64,000 nt of DNA from Terribacillus halophilus (GCF_900101385.1 NZ_FMZB01000001.1:1-64000), one strand, 5' to 3'. Positions 25,034-33,419 are shown, numbered from the stretch's first letter. Notes: generated by a model from the letters alone, not told the origin. A program made the numbers and translations.

Positions 25034-25846
25034 ATGACGAATCAGTTTAGTCCATCGTACGAGTCCGTAACTACTAAATCGCTTGGTAGCCAGTCTGTCC
25101 ACAGAAGTATCATGCCGGTTATCGCGCATCGCGGTGCTTCCGGGTTCGCGCCGGAGAACACCATTGCTGCATTCGATTTGGCTGTGCAGATGAACGCGGA
25201 TTTTATCGAGTTGGATGTACAAATGACAAGGGACGGCCAGCTTGTCGTCATACATGACACGTCCGTCAACCGTACGGCAGCCAATGCCCCGGAAGAGACG
25301 GTATGTGTGAAGGACCTTACCTTTGCTTCTTTACAGGGCTATGATGTTGGCGCTGGATATGATTCTGTATATGAGGGGCAGCGTATCCCGTTGCTGGAGG
25401 ATGTAATCAAACGGTATAAGGGGAAAACGAAGTTTCTCATTGAACTTAAATCGCCGGAACTTTATGACGGAGTGGAGGAAGCTTGCGCGGAATTACTGGA
25501 GCGATATGAACTGGCTAATGTACTGCATGAAGAAGTTATCCTGCAATCTTTCAATTTCGGATCGGTCGCTTATCTTTCGCAGCTTCTGCCGCACGTGCCA
25601 CTTGGTGTGCTGACATCAAGAAGTGCGGACCTTACAAATCGTAAGCTTGATAAAATAGCTGCCTATGCAGATTATGTAAATACTCACTTCACCAATGTGA
25701 CACTGGATGACACCTTGGTCGGCAGGATCCATTCACGCGGAATGCGTATTATGCCATGGACAGTCCGGGCGCCAGGAGAAGTCCAGCCGCTGATCCGTGC
25801 AGGTGTCGATGGTATCATCACGGATTATCCGAATTATGTGAGATGA
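25034..25846 (+). CDS. Glycerophosphodiester phosphodiesterase
   Basis: A 270-residue cytoplasmic GDPD-type TIM barrel that cleaves glycerophosphodiesters to sn-glycerol-3-phosphate and an alcohol. Motifs: IAHRGASGFAPENTIAAF (catalytic His, residues about 30-47), FIELDVQMTRDGQLVVIHD (metal-binding Glu/Asp and second His), FLIELKSP and a C-terminal VDGIITDYPNYV. No signal peptide. ATG 25034 is used because AGGGAG lies nine bases upstream. Its location beside ugpCAEB suggests that imported glycerophosphodiesters are hydrolysed here (inference). Confidence 0.92.
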   Translation: MTNQFSPSYESVTTKSLGSQSVHRSIMPVIAHRGASGFAPENTIAAFDLAVQMNADFIELDVQMTRDGQLVVIHDTSVNRTAANAPEETVCVKDLTFASLQGYDVGAGYDSVYEGQRIPLLEDVIKRYKGKTKFLIELKSPELYDGVEEACAELLERYELANVLHEEVILQSFNFGSVAYLSQLLPHVPLGVLTSRSADLTNRKLDKIAAYADYVNTHFTNVTLDDTLVGRIHSRGMRIMPWTVRAPGEVQPLIRAGVDGIITDYPNYVR

Positions 25847-25847
25847 A

Positions 25848-25933
25848 AAAAGGAGACCTCTTTTTTGATGTGCACCCCAAAAGTTGGAGTAACATTTAAC
25901 TTTTGGGGTGCAGTTCATTTCAGGTCTCCTTTT
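25848..25933. terminator. Nested hairpin: terminator arms around an IS-end-like inverted repeat
   Basis: Outer arms AAAAGGAGACCT (25848-25859) and AGGTCTCCTTTT (25922-25933) are perfect complements and lie between convergent genes, as in a bidirectional terminator. They enclose the 15-bp inverted repeat at 25871-25912. Confidence 0.6.
25871..25912. mobile_element. IS-end-like inverted repeat (MITE-like remnant)
   Basis: TGCACCCCAAAAGTT and its exact complement with 12 bases between. The sequence resembles the termini of IS3-family elements (TG...CCCC...AAGT) and is similar in style to the IS end at 141. It may be two IS ends left after internal deletion. No clear target duplication is visible. 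Confidence 0.45.
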
Positions 25934-25938
25934 GCGTG

Positions 25939-26085
25939 TCATCTATTTTGAACGAATCGAAGCAGTTCGAATGCTCTATCTCCAGCAAGTTCTGCAAGAT
26001 CTTCCCAGCACTCATCTCGTTTCAGGTCGAGTTCAACAATCTGTTGGGCTAAATCAAGGGCTTCCTGATCATATGCCACGTGCAT
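25939..26085 (-). CDS. Small acidic protein (48 residues), unknown
   Basis: ATG at 26085 with AAAGGAG at correct spacing; 48 residues starting MHVAYDQEALDLAQQIVELD and ending RFVQNR. It is largely helical and acidic, with one Cys beside Trp (DECWEDLAEL). Too short for most gene finders' confidence, but the ribosome site, the convergent terminator and the lack of low-complexity bias make it probably real. No family recognised. It lies between the GDPD gene and tnrA. Confidence 0.65.
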   Translation of the reverse strand: MHVAYDQEALDLAQQIVELDLKRDECWEDLAELAGDRAFELLRFVQNR

Positions 26086-26190
26086 GACGCTCCTTTCTGG
26101 TCTCCTATTTCAGTGTTACGATCAGTATACATATAACTAAATTACGATGCATCAACCATGTAAGCGATGCTGACGAACTTTTTTATTGTT

Positions 26191-26207
26191 TGTTAGGTTT
26201 CCTAACA
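26191..26207. promoter_or_regulatory. TnrA/GlnR box upstream of tnrA
   Basis: TGTTAGGTTTCCTAACA fits TGTNA-N7-TNACA exactly and is a perfect palindrome apart from its centre. It lies about 50 bases upstream of the expected start point given TATAAT at 26236-26241, the usual position for TnrA activation. Autoregulation is expected from B. subtilis. Confidence 0.85.
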
Positions 26208-26275
26208 TAAAGCTGGGATGCTCGGATAATTTCGGTATAATGTAAAGTAACAGCACATGGTGATGAGGTGAACAG

Positions 26276-26602
26276 ATGAGTAATGAGCCTTCTTATAAGA
26301 ACAGGAAAGTGATTACAATCGGCATTGTGAGCGAGCTGACTGGTCTGACCGAACGCAAAATTCGTTATTACGAGGAACGCAAGCTCATTTTTCCGGAACG
26401 TTCAGCGAAAGGGAATCGCAAGTACTCTTTTTCAGATGTAGAGCAGTTGATCGAAATCGCCAACAAAAGGGAAGAGGGTGTGCAAACCTTCGAAATTCGC
26501 CAGCAGATGCTGAGAGACAAAAGGAAGGAAGCGGAACGAGAGAGCCGTCAGCAAATGCTGCGTGGTCAAATCAATGCCCGCTTTGGTATACAAAGAGAAT
26601 AG
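26276..26602 (+). CDS. tnrA: MerR-type nitrogen regulator TnrA
   Basis: A 108-residue MerR-fold regulator: winged helix-turn-helix IGIVSELTGLTERKIRYYEERKLIFPERS (about 15-43), RKYSFSDVEQL, then a short C-terminal tail (LRGQINARFGIQRE) of the kind with which TnrA binds feedback-inhibited glutamine synthetase. The length and pattern match TnrA rather than GlnR (about 135 residues). TnrA controls ammonium, nitrate and urea genes in nitrogen limitation. GAGGTG precedes the ATG and a TnrA box is upstream. It is monocistronic with a terminator at 26643. Confidence 0.92.
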   Translation: MSNEPSYKNRKVITIGIVSELTGLTERKIRYYEERKLIFPERSAKGNRKYSFSDVEQLIEIANKREEGVQTFEIRQQMLRDKRKEAERESRQQMLRGQINARFGIQRE

Positions 26603-26642
26603 ATATGGTGTACTTATGTGTTGGGAGGCCTTGTACACAGGG

Positions 26643-26670
26643 GAGCCGGATGTCTGTCATCCGGCTCTTT
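26643..26670 (+). terminator. Terminator after tnrA
   Basis: GAGCCGGATG, TCTGT, CATCCGGCTC, TTT: perfect 10-bp stem, short T-tract. Confidence 0.7.
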
Positions 26671-26820
26671 AGCATTGCTTGAATAGTGCAGTACATGATT
26701 TCGCTGCGTTTTAAGAATCCACGACAGGATCTCCCTAACCTTTACCGGTGATACATGGAAATTAATGATGATCTTTTCTAAATATAATTAGCCGTCTTAT
26801 CCAGGGGAGAATTTGTCATT

Positions 26821-26964
26821 TTACGCAGGATTGACATAGGAAGGAAGCAGAGTTCTGTCGGTTGCTGCAGCTTGATCAATCGTTTGTTTTAACGCACTGT
26901 GATCATGTAAGTGAACCATACTGTCAGTGCAGCTAAATAAAACAGCTTCATATATATAGTTCAT
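26821..26964 (-). CDS. Possible small protein (47 residues) or decayed gene
   Basis: ATG at 26964, TAA at 26821. The 47 residues (start MNYIYEAVLFSCTDSMVHLH) look protein-like, and the open frame continues upstream without stop for about 30 codons but without ATG and past the S-box promoter region. No good ribosome site is present. It could be the remnant of a longer gene truncated by the metQNP leader. The rest of the 26671-27020 interval holds nothing I recognise. Confidence 0.3.
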   Translation of the reverse strand: MNYIYEAVLFSCTDSMVHLHDHSALKQTIDQAAATDRTLLPSYVNPA

Positions 26965-27021
26965 ATCCAACTTGCCTATGTGACGACCAGAAACAATTTT
27001 TCTATAATTTTTGAAATTATA

Positions 27022-27050
27022 TTGACAATCTTTAGATTGGAAGGTAAAGT
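27022..27050 (+). promoter_or_regulatory. SigA promoter of the S-box metQNP operon
   Basis: TTGACA, 17 bases, TAAAGT; about 35 bases before the riboswitch. Confidence 0.75.
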
Positions 27051-27082
27051 AACAAACAGATCAACAACAAAAGTATAATGAA

Positions 27083-27193
27083 ATTCTTATCAAGAGCGGC
27101 GGAGGAACAGGTCCTATGAAGCCCGGCAACCAGATCAGTGATCAGGTGCTAATTCCTGCAGACGGCGAGAAGCTGTACTGAGAGATAAGAGAA
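27083..27193 (+). ncRNA. SAM-I (S-box) riboswitch
   Basis: Conserved S-box landmarks in order: CTTATCAAGAG, GGCGGAGGAACAGGTCCTATGAAGCCCGGCAACC and a closing GAGATAAGAG that pairs with the 5' CTTATC. A terminator follows at 27213. Binding of S-adenosylmethionine should favour termination and switch off methionine uptake. Confidence 0.95.
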
Positions 27194-27212
27194 TTAGTGC
27201 ATACATATACAT

Positions 27213-27245
27213 GCGCCTCTCTTAATCCAGAGAGGCGCTTTTTTA
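27213..27245 (+). terminator. Riboswitch-controlled terminator before metQ
   Basis: GCGCCTCT, ten-base loop, AGAGGCGC, then six T; 38 bases before metQ. Confidence 0.9.
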
Positions 27246-27282
27246 TTGTGGTTGATAACAGCGAAGAAAAGGGGAGAACAAC

Positions 27283-28092
27283 ATGAAAAAAATCTTAAGC
27301 TTTGGACTTATCGGATTATTAGCATTATTTTTAGCGGCATGCGGCAATGATAAATCTGCTGCCCTGGCAGATGACAAAATATTGGTCGGCGTCAGCGGCG
27401 GGCCGCATGAGCAAGTCATGGAAAAAGTAAAAGAACTTGCTGCAGATGAAGGTATCGATGTCGAAATCAAGACTTTTAATGATTACAATACACCAAACAG
27501 TGCATTGGATGACGGAAGTTTGGATGCGAACAGCTATCAGACACTTCCTTTCCTCGAAGATCAAGTGAAGAATCAAGGTTATGAATTGGAAGAGGTATTC
27601 AAAACGCTAACGTTCCCGATGGGGATTTATACAGACAAAATTTCGGATATTTCCGAATTGAAAGAGGGCGACAAAATCGCTGTGCCGAATGATCCTGCCA
27701 ACGAATACCGTGCGTTGAAACTCTTTGAGACAGCAGGAGTATTGAAGGTGGACCCAGACGCTGAGAACTCTGCAACAGCAAAAGATGTCATCGAGAATCC
27801 ATTGAATCTTGAAATCGTTGAATTGGATGCTTCCCAGCTTCCGGCCCAGCTACCGGAAGTGGCAGCAGCGTCAATCAACACAAACTTCGCCATGGGTGCA
27901 GACTTGAATATCAATGACGATGCAATCTTTGCAGAGGAATCGGAAAACAACCCGTGGTCCAACTACTTCGTTGTCAGATCAGCGAACAAGGACGATGAGG
28001 TTGTGAAGAAGCTTCAAGAAATCTACCAGTCAGATGAAGTAAAACAGTTTGTGGAAGATGAATTCAAAGGATCCGTCGTTCCAAGCTGGTAA
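27283..28092 (+). CDS. metQ: Methionine ABC importer, substrate-binding lipoprotein
   Basis: A 269-residue NlpA/MetQ lipoprotein: signal peptide with LAAC lipobox at residues 17-20, then the mature fold with GVSGGPHEQVMEKVKELA, LDANSYQTLPFLEDQ and NDPANEYRALKLFE motifs that shape the methionine pocket. It delivers L-methionine (or analogues) to MetNP. AAAAGGGGAGAACAAC precedes ATG. First gene after the S-box, so SAM controls expression. The gene order Q-N-P differs from the B. subtilis order N-P-Q. Confidence 0.93.
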   Translation: MKKILSFGLIGLLALFLAACGNDKSAALADDKILVGVSGGPHEQVMEKVKELAADEGIDVEIKTFNDYNTPNSALDDGSLDANSYQTLPFLEDQVKNQGYELEEVFKTLTFPMGIYTDKISDISELKEGDKIAVPNDPANEYRALKLFETAGVLKVDPDAENSATAKDVIENPLNLEIVELDASQLPAQLPEVAAASINTNFAMGADLNINDDAIFAEESENNPWSNYFVVRSANKDDEVVKKLQEIYQSDEVKQFVEDEFKGSVVPSW

Positions 28093-28104
28093 GGGGGAAG
28101 CAAT

Positions 28105-29118
28105 ATGATCGAACTAAAAAATGTATCTAAAACCTTTACCACCGGCAAGAAAAAAGTGGAGGCGTTGAAAGACGTCTCCTTGAAAATCAATAAAGGTGAA
28201 ATCTATGGCGTGATCGGATTCAGCGGAGCAGGGAAAAGTACCCTGATCCGCTGTGCCAATTTACTGGAGCGCCCGACTGAAGGCGAAGTATGCATCGACG
28301 GTGTAGATCTTACCAAACTAAAGAAATCACAGCTTCGTAAGACAAGAGGAAAAATCGGCATGATCTTCCAGCACTTTAATCTGCTGACGACGGCAACAGT
28401 ATACGAGAATGTTGCTAGACCACTGAAGCTGAGTAAAGTGCCGAAGCACGAAATCAAGGAACGTGTTGATAAATATCTGAAAATCGTTGGCCTGGAAGAA
28501 AAGAAGCATGTTTATCCGGCCCAATTGTCTGGTGGGCAGAAACAGCGGGTAGCTATCGCACGAGCTCTTGCGCAAGAACCGGAAGTGCTGTTAAGTGATG
28601 AAGCAACAAGTGCTTTGGATCCAAATACGACGTCTTCCATCCTTGAATTGCTGCTCCGAGTGAACAAGGAACTTGGCATCACCATCTTCTTGATCACCCA
28701 TGAACTGGACGTCATTCAGCGTATATGCGATCGTGTCGGTGTCATGCACCATGGGGAGCTGGTGGAAGAAGGATCTGTTATTGATGTCTTCACCAAACCG
28801 GAACATCCGCAGACACGGAAATTTGTCTTCGATGAAGCGAACTTCCAAGTTCCGGACAGCGTGAAGAAAGGACTTTCTGCCACAGGACGTCTCGTTTCCC
28901 TGACGTTTATTGGAGAAGCTTCGAATGAGCCATTCCTTGCCGCTATCACAAAGAAATTCGATGTTGTGCCAAGTATACTGGCAGGCGGAATCGATCAGCT
29001 GAAAGCTAGCTCTGTCGGTAAGCTGCTGATCCACTTGCAAGGGGATGCAGCTGAAGTGGAGAGGGCGATTTCGTACTTGGAAGCTCAGCATGTAACGGTT
29101 GAGGAGGTGGCGTCATGA
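28105..29118 (+). CDS. metN: Methionine ABC importer ATP-binding protein
   Basis: A 337-residue ATPase: Walker A GFSGAGKST, signature [15 protein letters not shown], Walker B VLLSDEATSALDP (SDEATSALDP is typical of MetN), H-loop THELDV, then a C-terminal NIL/ACT-like domain (about 265-337) that in E. coli MetN binds methionine for transinhibition. Twelve bases separate it from metQ; its stop overlaps metP by four bases. Confidence 0.93.
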   Translation: MIELKNVSKTFTTGKKKVEALKDVSLKINKGEIYGVIGFSGAGKSTLIRCANLLERPTEGEVCIDGVDLTKLKKSQLRKTRGKIGMIFQHFNLLTTATVYENVARPLKLSKVPKHEIKERVDKYLKIVGLEEKKHVYPAQLSGGQKQRVAIARALAQEPEVLLSDEATSALDPNTTSSILELLLRVNKELGITIFLITHELDVIQRICDRVGVMHHGELVEEGSVIDVFTKPEHPQTRKFVFDEANFQVPDSVKKGLSATGRLVSLTFIGEASNEPFLAAITKKFDVVPSILAGGIDQLKASSVGKLLIHLQGDAAEVERAISYLEAQHVTVEEVAS

Positions 29119-29780
29119 TTGCCGAGTTCTGGACAGAATGGGGTACGGACATCACGGAGGCGTTTTGGCAGACACTGCTGATGACGGGTATATCATTGGC
29201 TATTTCAATCTTGATCGGCTTACCACTGGGAATTTTGCTGGTCATGACGAGGAAAGGCGGTCAGGCAGAGAATCGCGTATTCTATTCGATTGTGAATACA
29301 ATCATCAACATCATCCGATCGATTCCTTTCATCATCCTTTTATTCCTGCTTCTGCCTCTGACCCGGGCATTAATCGGAACCACAATAGGTGTGGAAGGTG
29401 TCATCCTTCCGCTCGTCGTCTATACAGCGCCATATATCGCGCGATTGATGGAATCGGCATTATTGGAAGTGAATAAAGGTGTCATTGAGGCGTATGAATC
29501 GATGGGGATATCAACTAGTAAAATAATTTGGAGTGTCATCCTCAGGGAAGCACGTTCCACGATGATCTTAGGTTTAACGATCGCAACAATTGGTTTGATC
29601 GGTGCCACTGCAATGGCAGGTCTGGTAGGTGCTGGCGGTCTAGGAGATTTGGCATATCAATATGGTCACTTGCGTTTTGAGCCTGTAGTCATGTATGTAG
29701 TCATCATCATCCTGATCATTCTAGTACAAGCAATGCAGACGTTAGGGAATGTCTTGGCGAGACGTTTGCGTAAAGATTAA
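29115..29780 (+). CDS. metP: Methionine ABC importer permease
   Basis: A 221-residue MetI-class permease with five or six helices and the EAA loop AYESMGISTSKIIWSVILREARSTMILGL (about 127-155). ATG overlaps the metN stop (ATGA). It ends at a strong terminator that closes the S-box operon. Confidence 0.93.
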   Translation: MIAEFWTEWGTDITEAFWQTLLMTGISLAISILIGLPLGILLVMTRKGGQAENRVFYSIVNTIINIIRSIPFIILLFLLLPLTRALIGTTIGVEGVILPLVVYTAPYIARLMESALLEVNKGVIEAYESMGISTSKIIWSVILREARSTMILGLTIATIGLIGATAMAGLVGAGGLGDLAYQYGHLRFEPVVMYVVIIILIILVQAMQTLGNVLARRLRKD

Positions 29781-29811
29781 AAAACACGCTTGGTTATCCA
29801 AGCGTGTTTTT
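29780..29811 (+). terminator. Terminator of metQNP (bidirectional)
   Basis: AAAACACGCTTGG, TTAT, CCAAGCGTGTTTT with T5; A-run on the left also suits the convergent pit gene. Confidence 0.9.
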
Positions 29812-29819
29812 GTGTTATA

Positions 29820-30818
29820 TCAGAAGAAAATATTCAAGATGTAATACATCAGACTACCTAGACAAGCTGTGATCGGCAAGGTAATGAACCAAGTGATGAC
29901 CATGCGTTTCGCAGTACCCCAGTTTACACCTTTACGTCGGTGAGCCGCACCAACCCCCATGATGGAGGAAGAAATAACGTGTGTCGTACTGACTGGCAAG
30001 TGAATGTAAGTGGCGCCGAAAATGATAAACGCTCCAGTCAAATCAGCAGCAACGCCATTGACTGGACGGATCTTCATGATCTTACCGCCAACGGTTTTGA
30101 TGATTTTCCAACCACCTATTGAAGTCCCAAGCCCCATCGCAGTCGCACAGGCTGCTTGTACCCAGAATGGGATATCAGATGTTGTGTGCAATCCTGCTGT
30201 AATCAAAGCCATCGTGATGATTCCCATTGCTTTTTGGGCATCATTCGTACCATGGGTAAAGGATTGCAGTGCTGCAGTCAAGATCTGTACGCGACGAAAA
30301 TTCTTGTTCGTCTTCGGTAAGTTCTTTTCCCGAAATATCAGCTTGATGATATTATATAAAATGAAACCAACAATAAAAGCCAGAATCGGGGAAATAATCA
30401 ATGCTTGCAGGATCTTAAAGAATCCATCCAAATTGAGAATGGCAAATCCGCTCGACGCAATGACTGCCCCTGCAAGAGAACCGATGATGGCGTGGGAAGA
30501 ACTGCTCGGGATACCGTAGTACCATGTAATCAAGTTCCATGCAATACCAGCGATCAAGGCAGCCAGAATCACAACAGACCCATTGACGATGTCGTTCGGA
30601 TTGGCGATATCACTTGTTATTGTTTTCGCTACCCCAGTAAAAGTCATGGCACCAACGAAGTTCATGACAGCCGCCAGGATGATGGCATGTCTTGGTTTCA
30701 ATGCTTTCGTTGAAACAGAAGTAGCAATGGCATTGGCTGTATCATGGAATCCGTTGATGAAGTCGAATGCCAGGGCGAAGATGACGGTTAGAATGGTTAA
30801 TACTAATAAAACATCCAT
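29820..30818 (-). CDS. pit: Low-affinity inorganic phosphate transporter (PiT family)
   Basis: A 332-residue membrane protein with about ten helices and the duplicated PiT signatures: GFHDTANAIATSVSTKAL near residues 23-40 and SFTHGTNDAQKAMGI near 180-195. It imports phosphate (metal phosphate complex) driven by H+ or Na+. GTGAGG precedes ATG. It lies ten bases after the DUF47 gene, the standard pair; in other bacteria the DUF47 partner controls the transporter. Confidence 0.93.
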   Translation of the reverse strand: MDVLLVLTILTVIFALAFDFINGFHDTANAIATSVSTKALKPRHAIILAAVMNFVGAMTFTGVAKTITSDIANPNDIVNGSVVILAALIAGIAWNLITWYYGIPSSSSHAIIGSLAGAVIASSGFAILNLDGFFKILQALIISPILAFIVGFILYNIIKLIFREKNLPKTNKNFRRVQILTAALQSFTHGTNDAQKAMGIITMALITAGLHTTSDIPFWVQAACATAMGLGTSIGGWKIIKTVGGKIMKIRPVNGVAADLTGAFIIFGATYIHLPVSTTHVISSSIMGVGAAHRRKGVNWGTAKRMVITWFITLPITACLGSLMYYILNIFF

Positions 30819-30828
30819 TGTTTATGCC

Positions 30829-31446
30829 TCACGCATTCTTCATGATGATTGTTTCAAGAATATTTGCTACAGATTGGCAGCTGTCGGCGATTTCTTCCAG
30901 GATATAGTACAATTCTTTGTACTGAATGACCTTGATAGGATCCTTTTCGTTCTGGAAGAGTTGTTTCAAGGATTTACGGAAAATCGTGTCACAGTTTTGC
31001 TCGTGTTCTTTGATTTTGATTGCATGTTCCTGGATTTCCTTAAGTTTATTATGAGATAGCAGATCGATTGTACGCATGATTTCCTTTGCACAAGAGCGGA
31101 TTTCTTCGGTAAATTGATCGATGAAGCTATCTGAAGAATAGATGCCGTATGTGTCCATCATTCCAGAGAATTCTTCTATTCCATCGAGTACATCATCCAG
31201 GCTGTTCGTCAGCTGAAGGATGTCTTCGCGTTCGATAGGTGTAATGAAGGCATGGTTCAATTCCTTGATGATCGTATGTACAAGCTGATCACCTTTTGTC
31301 TCGAATTCCTTCAATTTATTGGAGAACTCGGATAAAGTCGCTGCATCTTTAACTTTATACGTTACGAAAAACTCAGCAGTCTCATCAATATTCTTTGCTA
31401 TATCGGCTAAAAGCAAAGAGAATTTGTCTTGTTTCTTCTTGAACAT
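30829..31446 (-). CDS. DUF47 family PhoU-like accessory protein of the Pit transporter
   Basis: A 205-residue helical protein of the DUF47/PhoU-like family with conserved acidic metal sites (FETKGDQLVHTIIKEL, DILQLTNSLDDVLDGIEEF, LYYILEEIADSCQSVANILE). ATG 31446 has CGGAGG upstream; the upstream extension to 31554 reads non-coding. First gene of the DUF47-pit operon. The promoter region contains two TTTACA copies, but their spacing does not fit a Pho box. Confidence 0.9.
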   Translation of the reverse strand: MFKKKQDKFSLLLADIAKNIDETAEFFVTYKVKDAATLSEFSNKLKEFETKGDQLVHTIIKELNHAFITPIEREDILQLTNSLDDVLDGIEEFSGMMDTYGIYSSDSFIDQFTEEIRSCAKEIMRTIDLLSHNKLKEIQEHAIKIKEHEQNCDTIFRKSLKQLFQNEKDPIKVIQYKELYYILEEIADSCQSVANILETIIMKNA

Positions 31447-31629
31447 TACAAAACCTCCGAATGGTGTGTGAATAAGGTTGTTCCTGGGAACATATAATGA
31501 TATTTTTTTGTAAACTACTCTAGAGATTGTAAACTTTTTATTAATAATTATCAACGTTTTCGCGTGAATTTTGTCGAATGAGGTGCACTTGGCTACTATT
31601 TGTTATAGTTGTATAGAAGGGGTGAAATT

Positions 31630-31926
31630 ATGCAAATCTCCATTACAAAGCCTGCATCGAACTGGTTTGTTCAAGAAATGGATCTTGAGCCAGGCAGTGC
31701 GGTGCGTTTCTATGTCCGCTATGGCGGACTTGGAGGCATTAAAGAAGGATTCTCACTCGGCATAACTGCGGAACAGCCGAATGACCCGATTGCAAGTGAA
31801 GAGGTACAAGGAATCACGTACTTTGTCGAGCGCTCGGATGCGTGGTATTTCGAAGGGGTAGACTTAAGTGTCAAGTACTCACGCAAATGGGATGATATCC
31901 AATATGAATATCCTTCGCATGATTAA
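31630..31926 (+). CDS. HesB/IscA-like protein without cysteines (YneR-like)
   Basis: A 98-residue protein of the HesB-like fold with VRFYVRYGGLGG near residues 28-40 and GITYFVERSDAWYFEGVDLSVKY toward the end. A-type Fe-S carrier proteins use three cysteines; none exists here, so cluster binding in the IscA manner is unlikely. This agrees with the cysteine-free YneR-like subgroup of Bacillaceae, whose role is unknown. AAGGGGTG precedes ATG 31630. Confidence 0.82.
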   Translation: MQISITKPASNWFVQEMDLEPGSAVRFYVRYGGLGGIKEGFSLGITAEQPNDPIASEEVQGITYFVERSDAWYFEGVDLSVKYSRKWDDIQYEYPSHD

Positions 31927-31932
31927 AAAATG

Positions 31933-31963
31933 AGCAAAAGCCGCATGCGGCTTTTGCTTATTT
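31933..31963. terminator. Bidirectional terminator between the HesB-like gene and the peptidase gene
   Basis: AGCAAAAGCCGC, AT, GCGGCTTTTGCT: perfect 12-bp stem followed by TATTTTT and preceded by A6. It overlaps the last bases of the convergent peptidase gene. Confidence 0.85.
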
Positions 31964-33208
31964 TTGTTCCCGTGAAGGTAGCAATGGAGCAGCATTATCT
32001 TTTATGCCAACCATTGCGAGCAAGGAAAGCAGGATTCGCTGAGGGCCGTAAAAAGCGTCAGTCGGATCGAAGAATTCCTCTAGCGTATGGTGTCCGCCGC
32101 TATTGCCGCCACCACCAAGTGTCAGGGCGGGGATGCCAAGACTGATTGGCACATTTGCATCGGTACTCAGAGGTTCTTCCCGCTCGACCTCGAGGCCAAG
32201 AACTTCAGCAGCCTGCAGGGCGATCTGACGAATCGGCGCATCTTTTGGCTGGCTGCCTGCAGGTCTGTCCCCGACAAGTTCACACGTTACAGATATGCTG
32301 CCGGGCTGCTTTCGTGCTTCGCCCTCTGTCTGTGCGGCCTCTTTGATAAGTGCTAATGCATTTTCCTCCAATTCAGCCAGCGCTTTACTGGATACAGAAC
32401 GTAAATCAAGCTGGAAACCGGCGTCCTGGGCAATCGTATTGATGGATGTGCCGCCATGGATTGTGCCGACATTGTATGTCGTCTTCGGATCCTCAGGAAC
32501 AGACATATCCGCCAATGCAGCGATAGCTCTCCCAGCTGCATGGATGGCACTTGTGGTGCCGAAGTCCCCAAAGCTGTGACCGCCTTTTCCTTTAAAGGTT
32601 ACGTTGTAGCGCTTGCTTCCGACGCCGCAATAAATCAAGTCGCCCGGAGCACCCGGCTCCACAGAGATAAAACCATCCACATAGGCATTCTCATGGAAAA
32701 ATGACTTCATCCCGCGTAAATCCCCTAAACCTTCTTCGCCAACATCCGCGAGGAAGATGATGTCACCTTCTGTTTCGATCTTGTTTTCTTCCAACGTGCG
32801 CAGCAATGTGAGCAGTACAGCTAAACCGCGGCCGTCATCCCCGATCCCGGGAGCGTACACAATACCATCGGCTATTTTTGCTTTTACATTTGTCCCGGCA
32901 GGAAAGACGGTATCCAGATGGGCTGCAATGACAACCGTAGGTCCGCTGCCGCGGCCTTTTCGTATACCATATACATTTCCTTCTGCATCGGTCTTCAAGT
33001 TTTCCAAGCCGAATGCGGCCATTTTTTCTTTGAAAAAGGCTGCGCGGTTTGCTTCATTGAATGGAGGAGCCTCCACTTCTGTCACTTCTATCTGGTCATT
33101 TGTAGTCTGCTCATTATCTTGTTTGAGAAAATAAAGTGCATTACGTACTTGCTGAAGCTCTACTAGCTGTCCGAATTCCTTTGCGAAAGTCCCGCTGGTT
33201 GCTGCCAT
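31958..33208 (-). CDS. M20 family metallopeptidase (PepT-like di/tripeptidase)
   Basis: A 416-residue cytoplasmic zinc peptidase. Metal-site motifs: VIAAHLDTVFPAG (His-x-Asp), APGIGDDGRGLAVLL (bridging Asp), LADVGEEGLGDLRG (catalytic Glu pair), SVEPG and the C-terminal GGGGNSGGHHTLEEF. The dimerisation insert lies at about 205-320 (GGHSFGDFG). It hydrolyses small peptides or N-acyl amino acids; exact substrate unknown. ATG 33208 has GGGGAG upstream; a frame extension to 33331 lacks support. Confidence 0.88.
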   Translation of the reverse strand: MAATSGTFAKEFGQLVELQQVRNALYFLKQDNEQTTNDQIEVTEVEAPPFNEANRAAFFKEKMAAFGLENLKTDAEGNVYGIRKGRGSGPTVVIAAHLDTVFPAGTNVKAKIADGIVYAPGIGDDGRGLAVLLTLLRTLEENKIETEGDIIFLADVGEEGLGDLRGMKSFFHENAYVDGFISVEPGAPGDLIYCGVGSKRYNVTFKGKGGHSFGDFGTTSAIHAAGRAIAALADMSVPEDPKTTYNVGTIHGGTSINTIAQDAGFQLDLRSVSSKALAELEENALALIKEAAQTEGEARKQPGSISVTCELVGDRPAGSQPKDAPIRQIALQAAEVLGLEVEREEPLSTDANVPISLGIPALTLGGGGNSGGHHTLEEFFDPTDAFYGPQRILLSLLAMVGIKDNAAPLLPSREQK

Positions 33209-33419
33209 ATGTCTCCCCGCTTTCCTATGGTATAAGTGAACTGTAACACAAAATCTCAATTTACTGACTATTTTAAATGCAAGAATAGTCGAAAGGTAAC
33301 GATTAGTTCTATTTTTGTATTTACAAGACATAGGATGTTATGTAAAATAAGTGAACCGGAATGAATATTTATAGATTTTATTGCAAGTTTACAATATAGA
33401 TAGAAAAGGGAGAATTATT

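Noticed and set aside
31490-31535. Two TTTACA copies before the DUF47-pit operon as a Pho box
   Set aside because: Spacing (19 bases start to start) does not fit the 11-base repeat of PhoP sites.
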